Of a stretch of 64,000 nt of DNA, positions 1 through 7,855 are shown one piece after another (the stretch's first letter is position 1; each line of letters begins with the position of its first letter). This stretch comes from Streptomyces sp. NRRL F-2664 (GTDB taxonomy: Bacteria; Actinomycetota; Actinomycetes; Streptomycetales; Streptomycetaceae): NCBI RefSeq assembly GCF_000719345.1, contig NZ_JOFX01000014.1:1-64000 (forward strand), written 5' to 3'. The position numbers and the translations under genes are program-made. The notes beneath the pieces are model-generated. The model did no database searches. It saw only the letters and a list, made by a program, of their open reading frames with translations, and was not told where the DNA came from.

Positions 1-160
1 CCCCGCCGAAGCCCCGCCCAGCCCCGCCGACGCCCCGCCCAGCCCCGCCGGCGTTTGAGGCGCGGGGGTCCGGGGGCAGCGCCCCATCCCCAGCCCCGCC
101 CGCGCTTTAGGCGCAGGGGCCCCGGGGGCGGCGCCCCCGGCAGCGGCGCGGCGGCCGCCC
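1..160. repeat. Degenerate GC-rich intergenic repeat
   Basis: Short units of the form GCCCCGCC are tandemly repeated from 1 to about 50. They are followed by two related longer units, one around 44-90 (core CGCCGGCGTTTGAGGCG) and one around 96-140 (core CGCCCGCGCTTTAGGCGC). Each longer unit runs into a G-rich then C-rich stretch that can fold back. From memory, elements of this type recur between genes in Streptomyces. No gene is visible here. The unit lies downstream of the leftward CoA-transferase gene and may help end its transcript. Confidence 0.55.
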
Positions 161-1525
161 TACCGCGGGAGCCAGACGGCCCGGTCCGCCCCCCCCCCGG
201 GACGGACCGGCGGCCCACTCCCCGAAGGGACTGGCGGCGTGCCGCAGCACCCCGTACCCCGACCCGCTCTCCCGCAGCCACGGCCGCACCGCGTACCCGC
301 CCCCACCCTCCGGCGCACCCTCCGAACCACCCGTCGGCGACAGCCCCCGCACCAGCCACGACCCCGTCCCGGCGAGGGACAACCGCAGCGCCCGCCCGCC
401 GCCCCCGGCCAGCGCCCGCATCACGGCGGCCGCCACCAGGTACCCCGTCCCGTGGTCCAGCGCCTGCGCGGGCAGCGCCCCCGGCGTCCCGTCGGGCCCC
501 GCGCACGCGGCGGCGATCCCGTGGCCCGCCTGCACCAGCGAGTCGAAACCCCGCCGACCGGCCCACGGCTCCGGCGCCCGCCACCCCCACGCGCACAGTT
601 CGGCCACCACCAGCCCCGGCCGGCGCTCCAACAGCTCCCGCGCTCCGAGTCCGTGGCGCTCCAGCGCGCCCGGCCGGTATCCGGCGACGACCACGTCGGC
701 CCCGGCGAGCAGCTCCTCGAAGGCCGCCCGGTCGGCGGGCCGCTCCAGGTCCAGCAGCGCCGACCGCTTCCCGAAGCCGGTGTCCGCGTGGGCGTCGTCG
801 GCCTCGGGCAGCCCCGGCGGGTCGATCCGCAGCACGTCCGCGCCGAACAGCCCGAGCGTGCGCGTGGCGACGGGCCCGGCGATGACCCGGGTGAGGTCCA
901 GCACCCGCACCCCCTCGGCCGGCCGCCCCGGCGGCGCTCCCCCCAGCGCCCGGCCCCGCTCCCCCGTCACGGCCGCGGTCTCCACGAGCGGCTGCGGATC
1001 CCCGTACCGCCCCGCCACGGCGACGGCGAGGCCGCCCGCCCCGTACACGCGTTCCTGCACCTCCACGGCCGTCCGCCCGCCGACCGCCGCGCTCAGCGCC
1101 TCCGGTGTCGTGGACGGCAGCCCCAGCGCCCGTACGAGCGCGGCCCGGTGGTGCGGATAGTTGGCGTGCGTACGGACCCAGCCGTCGTCGGCGCGCCAGA
1201 AGCCGGACAGCGGGGCGAAGGACACCGTGGGCCGGCCGCCGACCCGCAGATGGCGTTCGCTGACGAAGGCCGTGGCCACCGCGCCCTCGTCGACCACGAG
1301 GGGCGGTGCGTCCGACGGCGGGCTCCCGGCCCGCACCGAACCGAGCTCCCCCGCCGCCAGCCCGCAGACCGCGACGGTGGCGCGCGCCAACTCCCGCACG
1401 GCGAGCGGTCCTTCACCGAGGTTCCCGCTGCCGACGTACCGGACCCGTTCGACGAGCCCGGGCGCCCCACCGAGCGCCTCCCAGGCCTGCGCCGTCGCAA
1501 CGTCCCGTTCACCACCGATCGCCAT
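107..1525 (-). CDS. CaiB/BaiF family CoA-transferase, frameshifted near 3' end
   Basis: This is a class III (CaiB/BaiF) CoA-transferase, a family that moves CoA between organic acids. The middle shows the family's core, with VRVLDLTRVIAGPVATRTLG followed by the GADVLRIDPP stretch, and the C-terminal half has the usual LDHGTGYLVAAAVMRAL helix. The start is the ATG at 1525, giving MAIGGERD; the ORF upstream of it runs through the tRNA and is not coding. The last ~35 residues of the open frame are unlike the family. Reading one G fewer in the ten-base homopolymer at 189-198 gives an ending ADRAVWLPR with a stop at 160-162, which is a normal CaiB terminus. So the gene is either frameshifted in the cell or carries a homopolymer miscall. 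Confidence 0.85.
   Translation of the reverse strand: MAIGGERDVATAQAWEALGGAPGLVERVRYVGSGNLGEGPLAVRELARATVAVCGLAAGELGSVRAGSPPSDAPPLVVDEGAVATAFVSERHLRVGGRPTVSFAPLSGFWRADDGWVRTHANYPHHRAALVRALGLPSTTPEALSAAVGGRTAVEVQERVYGAGGLAVAVAGRYGDPQPLVETAAVTGERGRALGGAPPGRPAEGVRVLDLTRVIAGPVATRTLGLFGADVLRIDPPGLPEADDAHADTGFGKRSALLDLERPADRAAFEELLAGADVVVAGYRPGALERHGLGARELLERRPGLVVAELCAWGWRAPEPWAGRRGFDSLVQAGHGIAAACAGPDGTPGALPAQALDHGTGYLVAAAVMRALAGGGGRALRLSLAGTGSWLVRGLSPTGGSEGAPEGGGGYAVRPWLRESGSGYGVLRHAASPFGEWAAGPSRGGGGPGRLAPAVGRPPRRCRGRRPRGPCA
189..198. other. Ten-C homopolymer at the frameshift point
   Basis: Positions 189-198 are ten consecutive C (ten G on the coding strand) inside the CoA-transferase gene. Nine G would restore a family-like C-terminus ending at 160-162. 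Such tracts are prone both to sequencing error and to slipped-strand mutation. Confidence 0.7.
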
Positions 1526-1634
1526 GACGGCATCTTCGCCCAACGACCCCCCGGAAACGCCGAGATCCCGCCCCGCCTTTCGGCGGAACGGGATCTCGTG
1601 ACGTCCACGAGAGCTACTCGCGAACTGTCGTCTG

Positions 1635-1708
1635 TGGACCTGTGGGGATTTGAACCCCAGACCCCCTCGATGCGAACGAGGTGCGCTACCAGACTGCGCC
1701 ACAGGCCC
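1635..1708 (-). tRNA. tRNA-Ala (anticodon CGC)
   Basis: The reverse strand folds into a full cloverleaf of 74 nt starting GGGCCTGTGGCGCAG. The acceptor stem is seven pairs, including the G3-U70 wobble that identifies alanine tRNAs. The anticodon stem is CCTCG/CGAGG around loop TTCGCAT, giving anticodon CGC (codon GCG). The T arm is TGGGG-TTCAAAT-CCCCA. The 3' CCA is not encoded in full. It lies between the CoA-transferase gene and sepX and is transcribed in the same direction. Confidence 0.93.
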
Positions 1709-1786
1709 TTGCGACGTGTGAAACATTAGCACCCCTGCGCCGGTGCTCCAAAACGCATATCCGCCAGGGTCCGCGCAGGTCACCGC

Positions 1787-2836
1787 TCACTCGTTCGCGG
1801 CGCGCGGGCGGTCGTCGCTCTCGTACTGGTCGAACAGCGGGGTGCGGCCGCGGCCCTGGCCGCGGGTGCGCGGGGCGGTGCGGTCCTGCGGGTCGTCCTC
1901 GGGAGCGGCCGGGGCGGGGACGGCGGGCTGCGCGCGCAGGCGGGGCTCCGTCGGCTCGGCCGTGCTGGAGCGGGTCGCGCTCCAGGCGTCCGGGGCCACG
2001 GGGCCGGTGGCGCGGGGGGCGACAGGGGCCGTCACGTACGTCGGCAGCGGGACCGGGACGGGCTCCCAGCTGTCACCGCGGGCGGGGCCGCGTTCGCGCT
2101 CGCGCTGCTGGTCCACCCACTCGGCGTGGTCGGTCTGTTCGACCAACGCGCGCCGCCCGGCCTCCTGAGGGGAGACCGGTGGTGCAGGGTCCGGCTCGGT
2201 GCCGGCCTCCGCACCCTCCTCGGGGTGGCGGCGGCGCGGGCGGTCCTCCCGCAGCTGCCGCGCGGCCGCCTCGGCGCGCCGCCGGTCCATGGTGAACTCG
2301 TAGCGCCGCCGCTCCTGGACCCGCAGGTGGGCGATGTACGCGCTGAGCAGGAGCGCGGGCACGGCGGGCGCCCACAGGAAGCGCAGGCCGCCCACCGCGG
2401 CGACGACGGCGCCCGCGGTGAAGACCAGGAAAAGGAGTGCGGTGGTGCGCCGCCGTCGCGCGAGGACCCGCAGGCGCTTCTCCCGCCGGGCCCGCTCCGC
2501 CCGCTGCTCCCGCTCGGCGGCGGCCGCTCGCGGCTCGGCCCTGGTCGGGGGCACGCCGAGGGCCCGGGCGTCGGCGTCGACGGAATGCACCGTCTCCGTC
2601 GCGACGTCCGGGTCCGCGTGGGGCTGGGGATCCGCCTCCTCGTCGCCGCGCTCACGCAGCCCCTTGGCGTAACGGCGCTCCATTCCCGCCCGGCCGGAAA
2701 GCAGCCGAATGGCAGTGGAGAAGCGTTCCGTCGGACGGGCTTCGTTCAGCTCGTCCTGCCTCCGGAGCCACATGGGCACCAAGTAGGCGGCCCAGGCCCC
2801 GACAATGACTGCGTAGATGAGGCCGCTGCTGCTCAC
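1787..2836 (-). CDS. sepX: Divisome membrane protein SepX
   Basis: The protein has one N-terminal membrane segment (SGLIYAVIVGAWAAYLVP), then the conserved WLRRQDELNEARP and FSTAIRLL stretch. A second hydrophobic pair around residues 145-185 and a long charged, proline-rich tail follow. This matches SepX, described in Streptomyces as needed for hyphal septation and sporulation and related to corynebacterial GlpR. The start chosen is the GTG at 2836 (VSSSGLIY); a GTG at 2845 is also in frame. The neighbours (rimJ-like, mogA, moaC, moeA/glp, galU) are the context in which Glp and its membrane partner are found in Actinobacteria. The ~190-base, AT-richer gap upstream (2837-3025) probably holds its own promoter. 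Confidence 0.85.
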   Translation of the reverse strand: MSSSGLIYAVIVGAWAAYLVPMWLRRQDELNEARPTERFSTAIRLLSGRAGMERRYAKGLRERGDEEADPQPHADPDVATETVHSVDADARALGVPPTRAEPRAAAAEREQRAERARREKRLRVLARRRRTTALLFLVFTAGAVVAAVGGLRFLWAPAVPALLLSAYIAHLRVQERRRYEFTMDRRRAEAAARQLREDRPRRRHPEEGAEAGTEPDPAPPVSPQEAGRRALVEQTDHAEWVDQQRERERGPARGDSWEPVPVPLPTYVTAPVAPRATGPVAPDAWSATRSSTAEPTEPRLRAQPAVPAPAAPEDDPQDRTAPRTRGQGRGRTPLFDQYESDDRPRAANE

Positions 2837-3025
2837 ACCCCACACCGTAGAGGGGCGCGGGCGGGGGGATCGGCCAATTGGGCCGGTGTGTCGCGCGATC
2901 TCGCTGATATCACGGACTTTTTTTGTGATTCTTCGGATCAGGTTATGGGCGAATCGGTTACCTCGGGCCCCTAATTCGAACAGATATTCGCTTATTGCTG
3001 AAGGAACCCGGCGGCCCCGGCATCT

Positions 3026-3634
3026 TCATTTCGGCGGGGACGACGAGTGGCGCGAACGGTGCCAGCGGGGCAGCAGTCCCTCCGGCACCTCCTCCGCGGT
3101 GATCGCGTAGACGAGGTGGTCGCGCCAGGCGCCGTCGATGTGGAGGTAGCGCGGACGCAGCCCCTCCTCCCGCAGCCCCAGCTTCTCCACGACGCGCCGG
3201 CTCGGCCCGTTCTCGGGGCGGATGCACACCTCGATCCGGTGCAGGCCCACCTTCCGGAAGCAGTGGTCCACGGCCATCGCGACCGCCGTCGGCATCACAC
3301 CGCGGCCGGCCACGTCGCGGTCCACCCAGTAGCCGATGTGTCCCGCGCACATCGAGCCCCAGGTGATGCCGGCGACCGTGAGCTGGCCCACCAGCCGCCC
3401 CTGGTACTCGATCACGAAGGGCAGCATCCGGCCCGCGTTCGCCTCCGCCCGCAGGTGACGGACCATCTGGCGGTACGTGGGCCGCTGCACCACCGGCCCC
3501 CACGGCGCGGGCGGCGGGATGGTGGCCTCCCACGGCCGGAGCCAGTCGCGGTTGCGCCGGTTGACCTCGCGCCAGTCCTTCTGGTCGCGCAGTCGTATCG
3601 GCCGGAGCGTGACATCACCGTCGGTCAGGACCAC
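3026..3634 (-). CDS. GNAT N-acetyltransferase, RimJ/RimL-like
   Basis: This is a 202-residue single-domain GNAT enzyme of the RimJ/RimL type, expected to transfer acetyl from acetyl-CoA to an amino group, possibly a protein N-terminus. It opens TLRPIRLRDQKDW, has the acceptor-site strand region around FVIEYQGRLVGQLTV, and the acetyl-CoA loop region near RDVAGRGVMPTAVAMAVDH. The C-terminal half carries the typical HRIEVCIRPENGPSRRVVEK motif. The ATG at 3634 lies 17 bases after the mogA stop, so it probably belongs to the same leftward transcript. The substrate cannot be read from the sequence. Confidence 0.88.
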   Translation of the reverse strand: MVLTDGDVTLRPIRLRDQKDWREVNRRNRDWLRPWEATIPPPAPWGPVVQRPTYRQMVRHLRAEANAGRMLPFVIEYQGRLVGQLTVAGITWGSMCAGHIGYWVDRDVAGRGVMPTAVAMAVDHCFRKVGLHRIEVCIRPENGPSRRVVEKLGLREEGLRPRYLHIDGAWRDHLVYAITAEEVPEGLLPRWHRSRHSSSPPK

Positions 3635-3651
3635 CGGCCAGGTCGGGCCGT

Positions 3652-4275
3652 TCAGCTCGGGCTCCCGGGGGGTCCCGCCGGTGCGGGGTGGTCGCCGCCG
3701 CGGATCTGGTCCACCGCGTGCGCAAGGATGCGGTTCAGGACCGCGAGGCCGTCGCGGACCCCGCCCGTGGAACCGGGCAGGTTGACGATGAGCGTGCGCC
3801 CGGCGACGCCCGCCAGGCCCCGGGAGAGGGCCGCGGTCGGCACCTTCGCCAGCCCCTCGGCCCGGATGGCCTGCGGGATCCCGGGGATCTCGTAGTCCAG
3901 CACCCGGGCGGTGGCGTCCGGGGTGCGGTCGGTCGGCGAGATCCCGGTGCCGCCGGTGGTCAGGATGACGTCGTACGCGGCGGCCACGCCCTCGCGCAGG
4001 GCCCGCTCCACGGGGTCCCCGTCGGGCACGACCCGCGGGCCGTCCACGGTGAAGCCGAGCTGCTGGAGGGCCTCGGCCAGCAGCGGGCCGCCCTTGTCCG
4101 CGTACACGCCCTGCGAGGCCCGGTTGGACGCCGTGACGACGAGCGCCCTGCCGAGGGACTCCGCGGCCGGTCCGGCACCGGCCTGCGGCGCCTCACCCGC
4201 CCGCTGCACCGCACCGGCCTGCGGCGCCGCCGCCGTGCGGTGGCTGTGCACCTCCCCGCCGCGCGGGGCGTTCAC
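3652..4275 (-). CDS. mogA: Molybdopterin adenylyltransferase (MogA/MoaB family)
   Basis: This enzyme adenylates molybdopterin in molybdenum cofactor synthesis. The signature TTGGTGISPTDRTPDAT is present, followed by GIPQAIRAEG and the NLPGSTGGVRDGL loop. A non-conserved Ala/Gln-rich stretch of about 35 residues precedes the fold, which begins at ALVVTASNRASQG. The GTG at 4275 forms a GTGA overlap with the moaC stop, indicating translational coupling. The longer frame open upstream of it is out of phase with moaC and is not coding. Length, 207 residues, is slightly above usual because of the N-terminal stretch. Confidence 0.9.
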   Translation of the reverse strand: MNAPRGGEVHSHRTAAAPQAGAVQRAGEAPQAGAGPAAESLGRALVVTASNRASQGVYADKGGPLLAEALQQLGFTVDGPRVVPDGDPVERALREGVAAAYDVILTTGGTGISPTDRTPDATARVLDYEIPGIPQAIRAEGLAKVPTAALSRGLAGVAGRTLIVNLPGSTGGVRDGLAVLNRILAHAVDQIRGGDHPAPAGPPGSPS

Positions 4276-4751
4276 GAGCGCGCCCAGTCGCCGGACTTGC
4301 CGCCGGTCTTCTCCTCCACCCGGACGTCCGTGATGACGGCGCCCTTGTCGACCGCCTTCACCATGTCGATCACCGTGAGTCCGGCGACCGCGACGGCGGT
4401 CAGCGCTTCCATCTCGACGCCCGTCCGGTCGGTCGTCCGCACGGTGGCGAGGATCTCCACGGCGTCGTCGGCGACCGACAGGTCGACCTTCACGCCGGAG
4501 ACGGCCAGCGGGTGGCACAGCGGGATCAGGTCGGGGGTCTTCTTCGCCCCCATGATCCCGGCGATGCGCGCGGTGGCCAGGGCGTCGCCCTTGGGCACTC
4601 CCTCGCCGCGCAGCAGCTCGATCACCCGGGGCGAGACGAGGACGCGTCCGCTGGCGCGCGCCGTCCGGGTGGTGACGTCCTTCCCGGAGACGTCGACCAT
4701 CCGGGCCGCACCGGCCTCGTCGATGTGGGTGAGCCTGCTCTCGGTACTCAT
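4272..4751 (-). CDS. moaC: Cyclic pyranopterin monophosphate synthase MoaC
   Basis: MoaC forms cyclic pyranopterin monophosphate after the MoaA step in molybdenum cofactor synthesis. The sequence has the family's HIDEAGAARMVDVSGKDVTTR opening, of which the GKDVTTRTA part carries a catalytic Lys. It also has IPLCHPLAVSGV, and EMEALTAVAVAGLTVIDMVKA with the active-site Asp and Lys. Length, 159 residues, is normal. The ATG at 4751 follows a GGAGCGG Shine-Dalgarno. It overlaps mogA by four bases (GTGA) and lies about 120 bases after the moeA/glp stop. Confidence 0.95.
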   Translation of the reverse strand: MSTESRLTHIDEAGAARMVDVSGKDVTTRTARASGRVLVSPRVIELLRGEGVPKGDALATARIAGIMGAKKTPDLIPLCHPLAVSGVKVDLSVADDAVEILATVRTTDRTGVEMEALTAVAVAGLTVIDMVKAVDKGAVITDVRVEEKTGGKSGDWARS

Positions 4752-4874
4752 TGCTGCGCCGCTCCGCTCTGGGCCCCCGGGGGCCTGTGTGGTGCGACAC
4801 ACGCTACCCGCACCGGCCGCCGGAGGGGCGCGCCGGGGGAACGGCTCCCGGCGCGCGCGGACGGACGGCGCGGC

Positions 4875-6236
4875 TCAGTCGAGCGGGACCACTTCGAGCT
4901 CCGTACCGGGCTCGACCGAGGTGACGTCCTCCGGTACGACCATCAGCGAGTCGGCGTGCGCCAGGGCGGCGATCAGGTGGGAGCCGGACCCGCCGACCGG
5001 GCTGACCGTGCCGCTCTCGGCGTCGTACGCGCCGCGCAGGAACTGGCGGCGGCCGGCCGGGGAACCGAGTGCCTGGTCGGCCTTGAGCACGGCCCGCACG
5101 CTGGGCCGCCGGACCTCGGACTCCGGCAGCCCCATGAGGGCGCGGATGGCGGGGCGCACGAACAGCTCGAAGGAGACGTAGGAGGAGACCGGGTTCCCGG
5201 GGAGCGCGAGCAGCGGAGTGTGGTCGGGGCCGACCGTGCCGAAGCCCTGCGGCTTGCCGGGCTGCATGGCGAGCCTGCGGAAGTCGATCCGGGTGGCGTC
5301 CACCTCCACGTCGTCGTCGCCCCCGCCGGGTGCCGGGGCCGCCGCGACCGAGGAGAGCGCCTCCTTGACCACGTCGTACGCGCCGACGCTGACTCCGCCG
5401 GTGGTCACCAGCAGGTCCGCCCGGATCAGCTGGTCCTCGATGGTGGAGCGCAGGGTGTCGGCGTCGTCGGCGACGGCGCCCACCCGGTAGGCGATGGCTC
5501 CGGCGTCCCGTGCGGCAGCGGCCAGGGCGAAGCTGTTGGAGTCGTAGATGGTGCCGGCGGCGAGCGGCTCGCCGGGCTGGACCAGCTCGCTGCCGGTGGA
5601 CAGGACCACCACGCGCGGTCGGGGCCGCACCCGGACGGTGCCGCGCCCGATGGCGGCGAGCAGCGCGATCTGGGGCGGGCCGAGGACCGTGCCGGCCGCC
5701 AGGGCGAGGTCGCCCGCCTGGACGTCGCTGCCGCGCGCGCGGACGTGCGCCCGCGCCTCGGCCGCCCGGTGCACGCGCACCTCGCCGCCCGCCTGTTCGG
5801 GGGCGGCACTGGCCGGGGTCATCCCGGAGGCGGCGCCGCCTCCGGTGCCGCCGTCGGTCCACTCGACCGGTACGACGGCTTCCGCACCGGGCGGCAGCGG
5901 GGCGCCGGTCATGATCCGGGCGGCCTCGCCGGGGCCGACGGTGGGCAGCTCGCCGCTGCCCGCCGCGACGTCCCCGACGACCGTCAGCACCGCGGGGAAC
6001 TCCTCGCTCGCACCCTGGACGTCGGCCGTGCGGACGGCGTAGCCGTCCATGGAGCTGTTGTCGAAGGGCGGGAGGGCGACGGGCACGGTGACGTCTTCGA
6101 CCAGGACGCAGCCCTGGGCGTCCAGCAGCTGGAGCTCGATGGGCTCCAGCGGCCGGACGGCCGCGAGGACGTCCGCGAGGTGCTCGTCCACGGACCACAG
6201 ACGGTGGCCGGTGTCCTGCGGTGCGGAACTGCTCAA
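4875..6236 (-). CDS. MoeA-family protein (molybdopterin molybdotransferase / Glp)
   Basis: This MoeA/gephyrin-family protein of 453 residues would insert molybdate into adenylated molybdopterin or act as the divisome protein Glp. Family motifs are the PPFDNSSMDGYAV segment, MTGAPLPPGAEAVVPVE, the DSNSFALAAAARDAGA loop, TTGGVSVGAYD and the LPGNPVSSYV segment. The usual Asp of GVSVGDYD is Ala here. Its place between galU and moaC/mogA/rimJ/sepX is the actinobacterial context of the gephyrin-like Glp, a partner of SepX/GlpR. The start chosen is the TTG at 6236 because the galU end supplies a GGAGGAG site 10 bases upstream. The stop-to-start gap to galU is four bases. Whether it is enzyme, division factor or both is undecided. 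Confidence 0.87.
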   Translation of the reverse strand: MSSSAPQDTGHRLWSVDEHLADVLAAVRPLEPIELQLLDAQGCVLVEDVTVPVALPPFDNSSMDGYAVRTADVQGASEEFPAVLTVVGDVAAGSGELPTVGPGEAARIMTGAPLPPGAEAVVPVEWTDGGTGGGAASGMTPASAAPEQAGGEVRVHRAAEARAHVRARGSDVQAGDLALAAGTVLGPPQIALLAAIGRGTVRVRPRPRVVVLSTGSELVQPGEPLAAGTIYDSNSFALAAAARDAGAIAYRVGAVADDADTLRSTIEDQLIRADLLVTTGGVSVGAYDVVKEALSSVAAAPAPGGGDDDVEVDATRIDFRRLAMQPGKPQGFGTVGPDHTPLLALPGNPVSSYVSFELFVRPAIRALMGLPESEVRRPSVRAVLKADQALGSPAGRRQFLRGAYDAESGTVSPVGGSGSHLIAALAHADSLMVVPEDVTSVEPGTELEVVPLD

Positions 6237-6240
6237 GGTG

Positions 6241-7143
6241 CTACATCTCCTCCGTGACGTAACGGTGAAGCCAGGTGCGGAACTCGGGGCCCAGGTCCTC
6301 CCGCTCGCACGCGAGGCGGACGATGGCCCGCAGGTAGTCGCCGCGGTCCCCGGTGTCGTAGCGACGGCCCCGGAAGACCACGCCGTGCACCGGACCGCCG
6401 ACGCTCTCGTCGGCGGCAAGCTTCTGCAGGGCGTCGGTGAGCTGGATCTCCCCACCGCGGCCCGGCTCGGTCTCCCGCAGTATGTCGAAGATCGCGGGGT
6501 TGAGGACGTAGCGTCCGATGACCGCGTAGTTGCTGGGGGCGTCCTGGGGTTCCGGCTTCTCGACGAGGCCGGTGATGCGGACCACGTCCTGCTCGTCGGT
6601 GGCCTCGACGGCGGCGCAGCCGTAGAGGTGGACGCTGGCCGGGTCGACCTCCATGAGGGCGATGACGGTACCGCCGGTACGGGCGTGGATATCGGCCATC
6701 TGACGCAGCAGCGGGTCGCGCGGGTCGATGAGGTCGTCGCCGAGGAGGACGGCGAAGGGCTCGCGGCCCACGTGCGGCTCGGCGCACAGCACCGCGTGGC
6801 CCAGGCCGCGCGGGTCGCCCTGGCGCACGTAGTGCATGGTCGCGAGGTCGCTGGACTCCTGGACCTTCTTCAACCGGTCGTCGTCGCCCTTGGCGATGAG
6901 GGCCGACTCCAGCTCGTAGTTGCGGTCGAAGTGGTCTTCCAGGGCACGCTTGTTACGCCCAGTGATCATGAGGACGTCGTCGAGTCCGGCCGCGACGGCC
7001 TCCTCGACCACGTACTGGATGGCCGGCTTGTCCACAACCGGGAGCATTTCCTTCGGGGTCGCCTTGGTCGCCGGAAGGAAGCGGGTACCGAGGCCAGCGG
7101 CCGGAATGACGGCCTTCTTGATCACGGGGTGCAACATAGTCAT
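6241..7143 (-). CDS. galU: UTP-glucose-1-phosphate uridylyltransferase
   Basis: GalU makes UDP-glucose, a precursor for cell-wall and exopolysaccharide sugars. The N-terminus has the nucleotide-binding loop AAGLGTRFLPATKATPKEML, and PVVDKPAIQYVVEEAVAAG follows. The LLGDDLIDP metal-binding Asp pair and the GRYVLNPAIFDIL segment are also present. Length is 300 residues from the ATG at 7143; in-frame alternatives are the GTG at 7152 and the ATG at 7137, and no strong Shine-Dalgarno decides. The stop is four bases before the moeA/glp start, so the two are co-expressed. It diverges from the cyclo-ligase gene across an ~80-base promoter region. The supply of UDP-glucose fits the exopolysaccharide operon further right, but that link is inference. 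Confidence 0.93.
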   Translation of the reverse strand: MTMLHPVIKKAVIPAAGLGTRFLPATKATPKEMLPVVDKPAIQYVVEEAVAAGLDDVLMITGRNKRALEDHFDRNYELESALIAKGDDDRLKKVQESSDLATMHYVRQGDPRGLGHAVLCAEPHVGREPFAVLLGDDLIDPRDPLLRQMADIHARTGGTVIALMEVDPASVHLYGCAAVEATDEQDVVRITGLVEKPEPQDAPSNYAVIGRYVLNPAIFDILRETEPGRGGEIQLTDALQKLAADESVGGPVHGVVFRGRRYDTGDRGDYLRAIVRLACEREDLGPEFRTWLHRYVTEEM

Positions 7144-7225
7144 GGCCAGCACGATAGTGGGTCCTGCCGATCAGCCGACGAGATCGTAGTTGGTAGGTCC
7201 ACATATGCCCTGATTCGAAGGAAAA

Positions 7226-7849
7226 TTGATTCTCGTGGCAGAGAAACCGCCGACCGGGTCCGCCAAGTCCGAGTTGCGCCGCGCCCTCCTCGCGGCCCGC
7301 CGCGCCCGGTCCCCCAAGGCCCGCCGGGAGGCCGCCGCGGCGCTCGCCGTGGCCGCCCTCGGACTGCCCGAACTGGCCGGTGCGGACACGGTGGCGGCGT
7401 ACGTCTCGGTCGGCGGCGAGCCCGGCACGCGCGATCTCGTCGACGCCCTGCGTGCGGCCGGCAAGCAGGTGCTGCTCCCCCTGCTGCTGCCCGACAACGA
7501 CCTCGACTGGGCGGCGTACGAGGGCCCCGACAGCCTCGTCGAGGTCGCCCACCCGGGGAAAATGCGGCTGTGGGAGCCGTCGGGTCCGCCGCTCGGGCCG
7601 GACGCCGTCGCGCGGGCCGACGCCGTCCTGCTGCCCGGGCTCGCGGTGGACGGGCGCGGCATGCGGCTCGGCCGCGGCGGCGGCTCGTACGACCGGGTGC
7701 TGGAGCGGCTGGAGCGGGCCGGGGCGCATCCGGCGCTCGTCGTCCTCCTCTACGACGACGAGGTGGTCGCGCGGGTCCCGGAGGAACCGCACGACCACCC
7801 CGTCCAGGCGGTCGCCACCCCGTCGGGGGTGCGCCGCTTCAGCGCATGA
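7226..7849 (+). CDS. 5-formyltetrahydrofolate cyclo-ligase
   Basis: This enzyme converts 5-formyl-THF to 5,10-methenyl-THF with ATP in one-carbon metabolism. The basic N-terminus SKSELRRALLAARRARS-type (KSELRRALLAARRARSP), the LLPLLLPDNDLDWAAY strand region and the C-terminal signature LPGLAVDGRGMRLGRGGGSYD are typical. Length is ~207 residues. The start is either the TTG at 7226, after a GAAGGA site, or the GTG at 7235. It is divergent from galU and converges on the penicillin acylase gene, with six bases between their stops. Confidence 0.9.
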   Translation: MILVAEKPPTGSAKSELRRALLAARRARSPKARREAAAALAVAALGLPELAGADTVAAYVSVGGEPGTRDLVDALRAAGKQVLLPLLLPDNDLDWAAYEGPDSLVEVAHPGKMRLWEPSGPPLGPDAVARADAVLLPGLAVDGRGMRLGRGGGSYDRVLERLERAGAHPALVVLLYDDEVVARVPEEPHDHPVQAVATPSGVRRFSA

Positions 7850-7855
7850 CCCGGC

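Noticed and set aside
107..1783. Longer CoA-transferase frame starting at 1783
   Set aside because: It reads through the tRNA-Ala gene; the ATG at 1525 is the family start.
3652..4800. 382-codon frame that would fuse mogA to an upstream region
   Set aside because: Its first half is an out-of-phase reading of moaC; the GTGA overlap at 4272-4275 marks the real mogA start.
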